Positions 56,116-62,633 of a stretch of DNA of 64,000 nt are shown piece by piece (the stretch's first letter is position 1; every line of letters begins with the position of its first letter). The notes below the pieces were generated by a model, which saw only the letters and a program-made list of their open reading frames with translations, did no database searches and had not been told where the DNA came from. Source of the DNA: Amycolatopsis azurea DSM 43854 (lineage in GTDB: Bacteria > Actinomycetota > Actinomycetes > Mycobacteriales > Pseudonocardiaceae); assembly GCF_001995215.1 (NCBI RefSeq), contig NZ_MUXN01000020.1, positions 186,001 to 250,000 on the forward strand, read 5' to 3'. The translations under genes and the position numbers were made by a program.

Positions 56116-56970
56116 TCAGGCGGTGACCGGGTGGTGGTTGATCGAGGCGTTCAGTTCGTCCACCAGCGTGGCGAGCATCGCGTCCGGCAGATTGACCCTC
56201 GCGGTCAGATCGGCGGCCGTGACGGGCCTGCCAGCGTCGTGGGCAGTCTCGGTGATGCCGGTGACCGTGGTGCGGATGCTGGCGGGGAGCTTCGCGAGGG
56301 TGCCGCTCACCCCCGAGGGGCGGGGGGTCTGGATTTCGGCCGGCATAGTCACCGGGGAAGCCGCGGCTTGCCTCACGGTGTTCGTGCTGGCCGGGGCCGG
56401 ACCTGTGGCGAGGGCTTGTTCGCGGACGCGGGTGCAGGTCTGCTGGATCACCGGCATGACTTCCGCCAGGAGGAACACCACGAGCGGGATCACCAGGTGG
56501 AAGAACACCATGCCCTTGGAGACTGCGCCGTGAGCCGGTGCGAGTCCGGCCCACACGTTCGCCACCAGAGTCGCGCCGAGCAGCAGCCGTTTCAGGTAGC
56601 GCACCGGCCTGACGTCCACGGTGACGCCGTGCGAGAGCATCGAGGCCTCCCAGCGAAGGAGGGTGACCAGGATGCCCGCGAGGGCTGGTTCGGCCAGCCA
56701 CGCGCCCCACCACAACGGATCGGTGATCGGCCGGTCACCGGCCAGGAAGTCGTGCACGCCGGTTGTGGTGAACCCGAGCCCGATCGCGAGGAACACCCAC
56801 ATCGTGCGGGTGATCGAGGCCCGGAACCGGTCGGCGGTGACCGCGCCCAGCATCGGGTCGGTGGAGAGCCGGTGGACGTCGCGGGCTTCGTGGAGCTGAT
56901 CGGCCAGCGCGCGAACCCGGCGGGAGGGTGGCGGGGTGTCCTCGCCGTCAGACTTGGGTTTCCTGAACAT
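56116..56970 (-). CDS. Spd/DUF2637-like integral membrane protein of the element
   Basis: The 284-residue protein has a polar N-terminal 50 residues, then about four hydrophobic helices (residues about 70-175: MWVFLAIGLGFTTTGVHDFL, LWWGAWLAEPALAGILVTLL, and LVANVWAGLAPAHGAV and FFHLVIPLVVFLLAEVM regions), and a helical C-terminal domain. This resembles the spread/DUF2637 membrane proteins of actinomycete conjugative elements. ATG 56970 has AAAGGAGG upstream. It is 96 bp before rep. Confidence 0.65.
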   Translation of the reverse strand: MFRKPKSDGEDTPPPSRRVRALADQLHEARDVHRLSTDPMLGAVTADRFRASITRTMWVFLAIGLGFTTTGVHDFLAGDRPITDPLWWGAWLAEPALAGILVTLLRWEASMLSHGVTVDVRPVRYLKRLLLGATLVANVWAGLAPAHGAVSKGMVFFHLVIPLVVFLLAEVMPVIQQTCTRVREQALATGPAPASTNTVRQAAASPVTMPAEIQTPRPSGVSGTLAKLPASIRTTVTGITETAHDAGRPVTAADLTARVNLPDAMLATLVDELNASINHHPVTA

Positions 56971-57028
56971 GATGTTGCCTCCTTTCACGGGGGTGGACGG
57001 GCGAGGCGCCCGTGGCACGACGGAGATC

Positions 57029-57379
57029 TCACGTGTTCCGCGAGGACTCCGTGCCTGCCGGTGGAGCGGTCTGGATGTAGCGGGCTTGCGCGTCGAGCTG
57101 AGCCGCGAGGTACCGGGCGAACTCCGGGGGCATCGCTAGTTCCCATGCCTGGTCCGGTTTCCCTGGCGGGGACTGGCTCACCCGGAGCAGCACCATAGAC
57201 GCGGTGCCAGCAACGGCGGTGTTCGTGACCCTGGCCCGTTCGAACCGCACACCCTCGATCGAGCGAATCGGGTAGATCGCTAACCCGTCCTCCAATGTGG
57301 ACACCGCCGAGTGCCACACATCGGAGCCGGAGTCCGGAACGGTGCCCGGGGTAGTCGCCTCTTCAACGTGGGACATCAC
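57029..57379 (-). CDS. hypothetical protein of the element
   Basis: The 116-residue protein has an acidic N-terminus and a compact predicted alpha/beta region with YPIRSIEGVRFERARVTNTA, VLLRVSQSPPG and AMPPEFARYLAAQLDAQARY. It has no membrane segment. I do not recognise the family. Its GTG start at 57379 overlaps the stop of the gene before it (GTGA). Confidence 0.55.
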   Translation of the reverse strand: MMSHVEEATTPGTVPDSGSDVWHSAVSTLEDGLAIYPIRSIEGVRFERARVTNTAVAGTASMVLLRVSQSPPGKPDQAWELAMPPEFARYLAAQLDAQARYIQTAPPAGTESSRNT

Positions 57380-57618
57380 AGAGCCCGCGCATTACTGAGA
57401 AGCTTGTGCGCCTGGTACAACATCTCCTCCACCTCGTGCTTCGCTTTGTCTCGCTGCGCCTTCAACGCTTCGAGGTCACTGTCACAGTGCGCGTTGTACT
57501 CCCCCACCGTGAACAGCCATTTCCAATAGAGCAAATCGGTCAACAGCTTTCCGATTTTTGTGTCGATCTCCTGAAACATATCCTCGTACGAGTCGCCGAA
57601 GTAGCTCAATTCGTACAT
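57376..57618 (-). CDS. small charged helical protein of the element
   Basis: The 80-residue protein begins MYELSYFGDSYEDMFQEIDT. It has a Trp/Tyr-rich middle (DLLYWKWLFTVGEYNAHC) and a charged C-terminal helix, ALKAQRDKAKHEVEEMLYQA, possibly coiled coil. The family is unknown. The local sequence is visibly less GC-rich than the core chromosome. It overlaps the next gene by 4 bp. Confidence 0.6.
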   Translation of the reverse strand: MYELSYFGDSYEDMFQEIDTKIGKLLTDLLYWKWLFTVGEYNAHCDSDLEALKAQRDKAKHEVEEMLYQAHKLLSNARAL

Positions 57619-57635
57619 CGCCTAGCCCTTTCTGG

Positions 57636-57860
57636 TCAGTCGCGGGTGTAGTGGATGACCTGATAAGTTCCGGCGCCGTTGCGTTCCGCGCGCCACTCCT
57701 TCCAGATCCCAGCGGTCAGTCCGATGTAGACCAGGACGGTCACGCCGACCGCGAGGAACGTCCACCAGAAGCTCCGGATGAGCACACCTTCGAAGATGAC
57801 CGCGAGAACGGTGAGGCCGGTGATTTTGAGCCAGAGCCCGAGAAGCTTGAGAGTGATCAC
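57636..57860 (-). CDS. small membrane protein of the element (two TM)
   Basis: The 74-residue protein has two hydrophobic helices (about residues 8-28 and 32-50: LKITGLTVLAVIFEGVLI and TFLAVGVTVLVYIGLTAGIW) and a polar C-terminal tail ending QVIHYTRD. It is probably an Spd-type transfer-associated membrane protein. GTG start 57860 overlaps the stop of the following upstream gene (GTGA), showing coupling. Confidence 0.6.
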   Translation of the reverse strand: MITLKLLGLWLKITGLTVLAVIFEGVLIRSFWWTFLAVGVTVLVYIGLTAGIWKEWRAERNGAGTYQVIHYTRD

Positions 57861-58048
57861 TGATCATGTCCTTTCTTGCTCTTGGTCTTCCAGGGTGTGC
57901 AGCACAGCCCGATAAGCGAAAAGAGCGCGACCGCAGTGAGGAATACGATTATCACCAAGATCGCGAGCAGAGGTTCAAGGAAGAATCGGGGCGCGGTCAG
58001 GAACAGGCCACCGAAAATCACCAGCGTCAGCAACGTACCCCCGGTCAC
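57857..58048 (-). CDS. small two-TM membrane protein of the element
   Basis: The 63-residue protein is nearly all hydrophobic up to residue 52 (TLLTLVIFGGLFLTAPRFFL, then LLAILVIIVFLTAVALFSLI). A basic tail, KTKSKKGHDQ, should face the cytoplasm. It overlaps its neighbours at both ends by 4 bp (GTGA). It is probably part of the transfer/spread set; the specific family is unknown. Confidence 0.6.
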   Translation of the reverse strand: MTGGTLLTLVIFGGLFLTAPRFFLEPLLAILVIIVFLTAVALFSLIGLCCTPWKTKSKKGHDQ

Positions 58049-58461
58049 CGGTGATCACCTTTGGCGATTTCGAGGGCGAGGAGGTACAGCTCGTCCGGGG
58101 TGACGGTTTCGTGGTCTCCCTTGCGGAGGGTGACGTGTTTCCGGGCGAGGCTGTAGGGGAAGGCGTCATAGACGCACACCCGCGAACCGGACGGGCCCCG
58201 CCCACGGAGGGTGATGTGCAGGCTTTCGTGGGCCGTGCGCCACCAGTCGCCGTGTAGGCCGGTGAGCGAGTGCGTCCAGACCAGCAGCGAGCCGATCACG
58301 GTCACCGGGTCGCGTCCGACACTCGGCTGGATGCTGATGCTGGACGTGCCCGGCGTAAGGCAGACCGAGGCCGGTTCGGGCGCGGGAGTCTCCCGGATGA
58401 TGCGTGTCGCGATGGCCGCGAGTTTGGCGGCCCCCTCAAGCGGAGCAAGTGCCATGGTCAT
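58045..58461 (-). CDS. hypothetical protein of the element
   Basis: The 138-residue protein begins MTMALAPLEGAAKLAAIATR. It has several beta-rich segments (GTSSISIQPSVGRDPVTVIG, ESLHITLRGRGPSGSRVCVY) and KHVTLRKGDHETVTPDELYL near the end. It has no membrane segment and I know no family. ATG 58461 is preferred for its AAAGGA about 8 nt upstream. It sits 22 bp after the traB stop and overlaps the next gene. Confidence 0.6.
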   Translation of the reverse strand: MTMALAPLEGAAKLAAIATRIIRETPAPEPASVCLTPGTSSISIQPSVGRDPVTVIGSLLVWTHSLTGLHGDWWRTAHESLHITLRGRGPSGSRVCVYDAFPYSLARKHVTLRKGDHETVTPDELYLLALEIAKGDHR

Positions 58462-58483
58462 GTTCCATGTCCTTTCTGGATGG

Positions 58484-59929
58484 TCAGGCGGCGAAGGGGA
58501 CCAGGACGCCGCCCGGTTCGTCGTCGTCGAAGTGCGGTGTGCACAGGCGGACGAGTTCGTCAATGTCGTCGTCGGTGCTGTAGCCCGCGCGGACCCGGAT
58601 CGGGGTGCGGGACTTCTCCGAGGTGCGGTAGCCGATGCCCTCGCAGCCCTCTTCCGGGATCTCGTCCGCGAGAGCGCCACGAAGCCGAGCGTCCTCGCCG
58701 AGCACCATGTCCACATAGGAGGCCGAGCCGGTGCGCAGCGAGACCCGGCGGGTGAACAGGTCCCGCACGGGGACGATGTCCTTGGTGGGTTCCTGGACGT
58801 AGGCCACGACCGCGAATCCGGCCGCGCGTCCCTGAGTGAGGATTTCGGCGAGGATCCGGTTCACCTGGCTGATCGTCGACCGGCTGCCCCCGAGGGCGGT
58901 GAGCATCGCCAGCTCATCGATCATCAGGACTTCGAAAGGGGTTTCGGCCGAAGGAGTGGCCTTGCGGAGCTTCTGCTCCCTCAGGTGGGCCTGACGTTCC
59001 CGCATGCGGTCCCGGAATTCGAGCAGCAGTGCGAGCATCGGGTCGACGTCCTCGGGGCCGGTGCCGTCGTCGTACTCCACGTCCTCGTCGGCGGAGGTGG
59101 CGTGCCGGTAGAACAGCGGCTTGCCTCGTTCGGTCTCCATGCCGCCCTTGGGATCGATCATCCAGATCCGGGCGATCTGCTCCCGGATCATCGGCCCCAT
59201 CGCCCGGAGCGGGTTCCACAGCAGCGACCCCTTACCGGAGCCGGACGCGCCGGAGATCAGCCAGTGGTGACCGAGCAGCGGTTCGGACCAGACCTCGCCC
59301 TGTTCGGTGTCGCCCAGCTCGATCGCCTTGAGATCGACCTCATCCACCTCGCCGGGCAGGTCCGCCGGGGGAATCACGTCGTCGAACGGGTTGCCGTGCA
59401 CCAGGGTGATCGACAGGATCCGGGGCTTGTCGGTCTTCTCGATCGCGATCACATCCGCCCCGAGCGCGGCGGCTAGCTCGTCCTGGACGTCTTGGAAGAC
59501 GCGCAGCGACTGGCCCTTGACGAACTTGACCTTGAGTAGGTCGATCGACGGGGTGGGTGCGGCCACCCTCAGCAGACGCGGGACCAGGAGTTCGCCGGTA
59601 CGCCGGTCCTGCCCCACCAGGTTGCAGGCGTCCAGCGATTCTTTCCAGGATCGGCCGATGTAGCGGGTCCAGCGGCGGCGGACGGCACGAAGCCGCGGGG
59701 ACACCAGCGCCGTGTAGGAGTCTCTGTGCAGGTAGCGCCAGGACAGCCCGGCACCGACTAGGCCAGCTACCGCGCTACCGGTGGTGACCGCGCCCAGTTC
59801 GACGACGCTCGTGCCGAAAACGGCCGGCATAGTCGTGATGCCCGGGTGGCGCAGCATCCAGCCCGCGCACCGGGCCGGGATAGGGGTCTTCCCGCTCTGA
59901 CGGCGGGTCTTCGACTTCGGGGTCTTCAT
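58484..59929 (-). CDS. FtsK/SpoIIIE-family DNA translocase (TraB/TraSA-like)
   Basis: This is the conjugation motor of actinomycete elements, which moves double-stranded DNA between hyphae. The 481-residue protein has two N-terminal membrane segments (about residues 28-65), Walker A GASGSGKGS (227-235), Walker B FEVLMIDELAML and a C-terminal TraB-like region. No separate relaxase is needed in this class. Its SD is buried in a hairpin (see leader). ATG 59929 is 8 nt from AGGAG. Confidence 0.92.
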   Translation of the reverse strand: MKTPKSKTRRQSGKTPIPARCAGWMLRHPGITTMPAVFGTSVVELGAVTTGSAVAGLVGAGLSWRYLHRDSYTALVSPRLRAVRRRWTRYIGRSWKESLDACNLVGQDRRTGELLVPRLLRVAAPTPSIDLLKVKFVKGQSLRVFQDVQDELAAALGADVIAIEKTDKPRILSITLVHGNPFDDVIPPADLPGEVDEVDLKAIELGDTEQGEVWSEPLLGHHWLISGASGSGKGSLLWNPLRAMGPMIREQIARIWMIDPKGGMETERGKPLFYRHATSADEDVEYDDGTGPEDVDPMLALLLEFRDRMRERQAHLREQKLRKATPSAETPFEVLMIDELAMLTALGGSRSTISQVNRILAEILTQGRAAGFAVVAYVQEPTKDIVPVRDLFTRRVSLRTGSASYVDMVLGEDARLRGALADEIPEEGCEGIGYRTSEKSRTPIRVRAGYSTDDDIDELVRLCTPHFDDDEPGGVLVPFAA

Positions 59930-59937
59930 CGGTAGAT

Positions 59938-60005
59938 CTCCTGTGTTTCGTGGACACAGGAGGGCCGTAGAGCCCCCGGACACTGGACGCGAGGTCTACG
60001 GCCCT
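59938..60005 (-). promoter_or_regulatory. two coaxial hairpins over the traB ribosome-binding site
   Basis: On the minus strand CTCCTGTGT and ACACAGGAG (59962-59954 and 59946-59938) form a 9-bp stem with a 7-nt loop; AGGAG (59942-59938) is the traB SD, 8 nt before ATG. Immediately 5', AGGGCCGTAGA/TCTACGGCCCT (60005-59995 and 59971-59961) forms an 11-bp stem sharing two bases with it. Confidence 0.75.
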
Positions 60006-60057
60006 CACTACGTCCAGACGGATCGATCATGCGGTTGTCAGCACTACGGTTCGGCCG

Positions 60058-60276
60058 TCAGCGGCGCCGGGCGCGGGGCCTCGCCTTCGAGCGGTCGGGG
60101 AACAGCGGTTTCGCCGACTCCACGGTGGTGATCGCGGTCGCGACCTTGCGGGCGGCATTCGTGTGCTGCTTTCCAAGCCCGGCGACTCGGTTGGACAGGT
60201 GCGTCAGCGTCTTGCGGAGCTTCTTCATCGCGTTGTCCAGCTCCGTCAACTTGCCGTCGATCTGGTTGGTGCTCAT
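60058..60276 (-). CDS. small coiled-coil protein of the element
   Basis: The 72-residue protein begins MSTNQIDGKLTELDNAMKKL. It has heptad-like repeats (LTELDNAMKKLRKTLTHLSN, then RVAGLGKQHTNAARKVATAI) and a strongly basic C-terminus ending ARRR. It could bind DNA or RNA, but this is inference. It lies 128 bp upstream of traB, with the paired hairpins between. Confidence 0.65.
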   Translation of the reverse strand: MSTNQIDGKLTELDNAMKKLRKTLTHLSNRVAGLGKQHTNAARKVATAITTVESAKPLFPDRSKARPRARRR

Positions 60277-60299
60277 CGGTCTCTCCCTCGGCGCTCGGT

Positions 60300-60482
60300 T
60301 CAGAACCAGGTCTTCTTAGCCAGCCGTCGGCACTCCGGGCAGTAGGTGGCGAACCAGAACCCGAAGTAGGCGGTCTCGACATCGGCCACGTTCGCGGTGA
60401 TCCCGCACGCGGCGGTCATGTCCCCCGACCAGAACGACTCCTCCACGGCGATGTGAACGAGATCTTCCTCGCGGGTGGCCAT
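60300..60482 (-). CDS. small protein of the element with CPEC motif
   Basis: The 60-residue protein begins MATREEDLVHIAVEESFWSG. A CPEC pair near the end (TYCPECRRLAKK), together with Cys about residue 25, suggests metal binding. The C-terminus reads LAKKTWF. Its ATG shares a base with the stop of the upstream gene (TGATG). Its function is unknown. Confidence 0.6.
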   Translation of the reverse strand: MATREEDLVHIAVEESFWSGDMTAACGITANVADVETAYFGFWFATYCPECRRLAKKTWF

Positions 60483-60760
60483 CAGACCCGCCAGCCCCGC
60501 GAGATCAGCTCCGCCTTGCGCTTGAGCGCGGCCTCCCGCAGCTCGTCCAGCGCGGTGGACGCGTCCCGGAGAGCGGCCTGTACTTCGGCCTTGGTCGGGA
60601 CCTGCCAACCCTCGAACCGGTCCGCCGTGGCGCCCTTGTCGTCCAGGGACTTCCCGAGCTTGCCGACCTCATCAAACGCCTTGCGAACCTCATCGAGCGC
60701 GAACTCGAACTCGATGAACCGGGCCTTGTTGACATTGTTGATCGTCTGCGACGTCATCAT
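60482..60760 (-). CDS. helical protein of the element
   Basis: The 92-residue protein begins MMTSQTINNVNKARFIEFEF. It has charged amphipathic helices such as FALDEVRKAFDEVGKLGKSL and AALRDASTALDELREAALKR. It looks like a small coiled-coil protein without membrane segments. ATG 60760 overlaps the stop of the upstream gene (ATGA); a second ATG is at 60757. Family unknown. Confidence 0.6.
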   Translation of the reverse strand: MMTSQTINNVNKARFIEFEFALDEVRKAFDEVGKLGKSLDDKGATADRFEGWQVPTKAEVQAALRDASTALDELREAALKRKAELISRGWRV

Positions 60761-61149
60761 GATGCCTTTCGCTTGCGAGAACAGGGAATCGGCGCCAAGT
60801 TGCGCCACTGACGCGCCTTCACCCTCGTGGACTTGGGCACCAGAACCGAATTGCCCGGCCCCTCAAACCCGTGATGGGTGTAGACGTGCACACCTCCCTT
60901 CGTCAGCCACTTCGAGGCCAGGAGCTGGTGCACCGCCTCCTCCTCGAAACGGGGGGCGGCCTCGATCGTCTTCGAATCCACAAGGTGATACACCCGCTCC
61001 GAATGCCCGACCAGCACATACCCGGTGTTCTCCGCAACCTGTAACACCCTCTCGATCAGGCCCATATCATTGATCGGCAGGGCAGCCGATCCCGTCGTCA
61101 CCGGCTCGTCCACGGGATTCCCGAATAGGTCCACAGACTCAGGACTCAT
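60757..61149 (-). CDS. hypothetical protein of the element
   Basis: The 130-residue protein begins MSPESVDLFGNPVDEPVTTG. It has a compact region ERVLQVAENTGYVLVGHSER, VYHLVDSKTIEAAPRFEEEA and a C-terminal basic KSTRVKARQWRNLAP end. It has no membrane segment. The basic tail could bind nucleic acid, but I do not recognise the family. It overlaps both neighbours (11 bp and 4 bp). Confidence 0.6.
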   Translation of the reverse strand: MSPESVDLFGNPVDEPVTTGSAALPINDMGLIERVLQVAENTGYVLVGHSERVYHLVDSKTIEAAPRFEEEAVHQLLASKWLTKGGVHVYTHHGFEGPGNSVLVPKSTRVKARQWRNLAPIPCSRKRKAS

Positions 61150-61381
61150 GGGTGGACACCCCATCAATTCGCCGATACATGGCCAACAGGTCGACATGCA
61201 GCAAGCGCGCTTGCTCTGCCAACTTTCGCCCCTGCAAGGAAAGTCCGTCGCCAGCGAGAATTGTCTCCGGAACCACCTCTTCGATCAGCCTGAGAACCGT
61301 TACGCTGTACTCCGAAGCGTCGAAATAACTGGAAAGCAGTCGATCCTTCCGAACACCCGTGAATCCCTCGTGAGCGCTCAT
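61139..61381 (-). CDS. hypothetical protein of the element
   Basis: The 80-residue protein begins MSAHEGFTGVRKDRLLSSYF. Most of it is helical (VLRLIEEVVPETILAGDGLS, KLAEQARLLHVDLLAMYRRI) with no membrane segment. ATG 61381 overlaps the stop of the tiny membrane protein before it (ATGA). Function unknown. Confidence 0.6.
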   Translation of the reverse strand: MSAHEGFTGVRKDRLLSSYFDASEYSVTVLRLIEEVVPETILAGDGLSLQGRKLAEQARLLHVDLLAMYRRIDGVSTHES

Positions 61382-61518
61382 CGCTTCCCCCACGTGCCAG
61401 CCACCACCAGCAAACCCAGAACCAGGGCAGCAGCACCGGCCACCGGCATCGCGACCACCAACGCAGCAACCAGCAACAGCCACAGCGGATAGAACGTCAG
61501 ACTCGCGAAACTCGACAT
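61378..61518 (-). CDS. 46-residue membrane protein of the element
   Basis: This very small ORF begins MSSFASLTFYPLWLLLVAAL. It has two hydrophobic stretches (LWLLLVAALVVAMPVAGAAA, then LVLGLLVVAG) and ends TWGKR. Its stop overlaps the next start as ATGA, and 9 nt separate it from the Cys-rich micro-gene upstream. Membrane location is clear from the sequence; the role is unknown. Confidence 0.6.
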   Translation of the reverse strand: MSSFASLTFYPLWLLLVAALVVAMPVAGAAALVLGLLVVAGTWGKR

Positions 61519-61527
61519 ATCAGCACC

Positions 61528-61617
61528 TCACATATTCCACTGGCGACCGCACACATTGCAGGTCGCGACACGAGTCGGAGACAGCCAGAAATTCGCCGAA
61601 CACACGTGATTCCCCAT
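61528..61617 (-). CDS. 29-residue Cys-rich micro-protein
   Basis: The tiny ORF has the sequence start MGNHVCSANFWLSPT and the pair CNVCGRQW, a possible single zinc ribbon (Cys6, Cys20, Cys23 with His4). It starts on ATG 61617 or GTG 61620, overlapping the previous stop. Codon use is like its neighbours. Translation is probable but unproven. Confidence 0.45.
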   Translation of the reverse strand: MGNHVCSANFWLSPTRVATCNVCGRQWNM

Positions 61618-61694
61618 CACGCACCCCGCTTCGGGCCATTCGGATCGAACGACGAAAGACCGCTCCGTGAAACGTTCACAGTTGCCTTGCTCAT
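61617..61694 (-). CDS. 25-residue micro-ORF
   Basis: ATG 61694 to TGA at 61617 encodes MSKATVNVSRSGLSSFDPNG and five more residues. Its start overlaps the previous gene's stop (ATGA), and its stop overlaps the following start. The tight overlaps on both sides are the only support; no domain is visible. Confidence 0.4.
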   Translation of the reverse strand: MSKATVNVSRSGLSSFDPNGPKRGA

Positions 61695-61915
61695 GACTCC
61701 CCCTTCTCGTGCATCCAGTCCGCCTGAATGAATGCAGCCGACTGGATATCGCCCGCGCAGTTCATCAGTTCCCGGGCGACCCTCCGCACACGCGAATGAG
61801 CAGCGTCGTGGAGCGATCCGGCACTCTCAAGGCGGTAAGCCCGCGCTGCGAGAACCCGCAATTCCTCAAGCATCGCCGCGAACTCGTCAGTCAAGCCCTC
61901 ATTTGCAGTCTTCAC
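61691..61915 (-). CDS. small helical protein of the element
   Basis: The 74-residue protein begins MKTANEGLTDEFAAMLEELR and is predicted helical (VLAARAYRLESAGSLHDAAH, VARELMNCAGDIQSAAFIQA). It has no membrane segment and I recognise no family. GTG 61915 overlaps the stop of the first micro-ORF in the run. It ends in an ATGA overlap. Confidence 0.6.
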   Translation of the reverse strand: MKTANEGLTDEFAAMLEELRVLAARAYRLESAGSLHDAAHSRVRRVARELMNCAGDIQSAAFIQADWMHEKGES

Positions 61916-61989
61916 AGCTCATCACCTTCCGTCAGGTGCAGCCACGGCCACGAATTCAACTGTGCGGCCAAAATTTCGTGTTCACTCAT
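61912..61989 (-). CDS. 25-residue leader micro-ORF of the tra operon
   Basis: ATG 61989 to TGA at 61912 encodes MSEHEILAAQLNSWPWLHLT and five more residues. GAGGG precedes it at a good distance, and its stop overlaps the next start (GTGA). It is the first ORF after the operator-like inverted repeat, so it may be a leader peptide as well as a gene. Confidence 0.45.
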   Translation of the reverse strand: MSEHEILAAQLNSWPWLHLTEGDEL

Positions 61990-61997
61990 TCTTGAAC

Positions 61998-62047
61998 CCT
62001 CATTTCGTCTAGGACGGATACACCCGCCAGTCCCTGACGAAATGAGG
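61998..62047. promoter_or_regulatory. 12-bp perfect inverted repeat before the minus-strand transfer operon
   Basis: CCTCATTTCGTC (61998-62009) and GACGAAATGAGG (62036-62047) with a 26-nt loop. It lies 9 bp from the start of the first micro-ORF and can be an operator or leader hairpin of the long minus-strand operon. Confidence 0.6.
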
Positions 62048-62088
62048 TCAGGAACCAAAGCGCGTAGCCGTATTAGGCGCGTTTTTGG

Positions 62089-62118
62089 GCATAGTTGGGC
62101 TCACTATGTATTTGTCAA
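62089..62118 (-). promoter_or_regulatory. candidate promoter of the minus-strand operon
   Basis: On the minus strand TTGACA (62118-62113) is a perfect -35 hexamer. An 18-nt spacer leads to CTATGC (62094-62089), a poor -10. The stretch is AT-richer than its surroundings. The inverted repeat 61998-62047 follows downstream. Confidence 0.45.
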
Positions 62119-62169
62119 TGATCAGAAGAATTCAGTGCCCGAGCGGGCAGAATGCCGATTTGGCAGGAT

Positions 62170-62184
62170 TCACGCGACGCGTGA
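62170..62184. terminator. tight palindrome just after the SCO3933-like gene
   Basis: TCACGCG-A-CGCGTGA is a perfect 7-bp inverted repeat with a one-base centre, immediately past the stop at 62185. Two further small hairpins (GCCCG-AG-CGGGC at 62138-62149 and TGCC-GATT-TGGCA near 62153-62165) lie beyond it. Likely a composite terminator or operator. Confidence 0.5.
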
Positions 62185-62523
62185 TCAGAACAGGGCCTTC
62201 ATTCCGGCCGCACCCCAGGCCACACCCGAGACGGTCTCGTTCTTGTCGTTCTTGAACGAGTACGGCGTCACGCGCGGGTCGATCAGCTCGACACGGGTCA
62301 TGTCGTCCTCCGAGAAGCCCTCGCCGGGGTCGGTGTCCAGGGTCACCCGGATCTCCTCGCCCTTCTGCCCCTTCGCCTTCACCATGAGCGCGACCACGAA
62401 CTTGGTGTTGCCCTTGTCGTCGGTCACGACCTTCTCCACGCCGTCCTCCTTCCGCATCTTCATCTCCACGTTCTCCGAGACCGTGAGCCGGTAGCCCGCC
62501 AGGTTCACCGGGATGTTCCTCAT
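62185..62523 (-). CDS. SCO3933-like regulatory protein of the element
   Basis: The 112-residue protein begins MRNIPVNLAGYRLTVSENVE. It has a beta-rich core (TKFVVALMVKAKGQKGEEIR), LIDPRVTPYSFKNDKNETVS and a C-terminal GVAWGAAGMKALF. It resembles the SCO3933-type small regulatory proteins of Streptomyces integrative elements. The SD AGGAGGA is strong. It is divergent from the GntR gene, so it is probably repressed by it. Confidence 0.75.
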   Translation of the reverse strand: MRNIPVNLAGYRLTVSENVEMKMRKEDGVEKVVTDDKGNTKFVVALMVKAKGQKGEEIRVTLDTDPGEGFSEDDMTRVELIDPRVTPYSFKNDKNETVSGVAWGAAGMKALF

Positions 62524-62541
62524 GTCGTCCTCCTGGTAGCT

Positions 62542-62597
62542 GGTATCGTGTTACATACCTAGTATGCGATGGCAGACCAGGTATGTCAACGCATACC
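62542..62597. promoter_or_regulatory. GntR operator cluster between divergent genes
   Basis: GGTATG-N6-CATACC (62580-62597) is a perfect inverted repeat. GGTAT-N8-ATACC (62542-62559) and CATAC-N3-GTATG (62554-62566) use the same half-site. They lie between the SCO3933-like start (62523) and the gntR start (62634), a position expected for autoregulation by the UTRA/GntR protein. Confidence 0.7.
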
Positions 62598-62633
62598 AAC
62601 TGACTCACTCGAATGGACTAAGGACGGCAGGCC

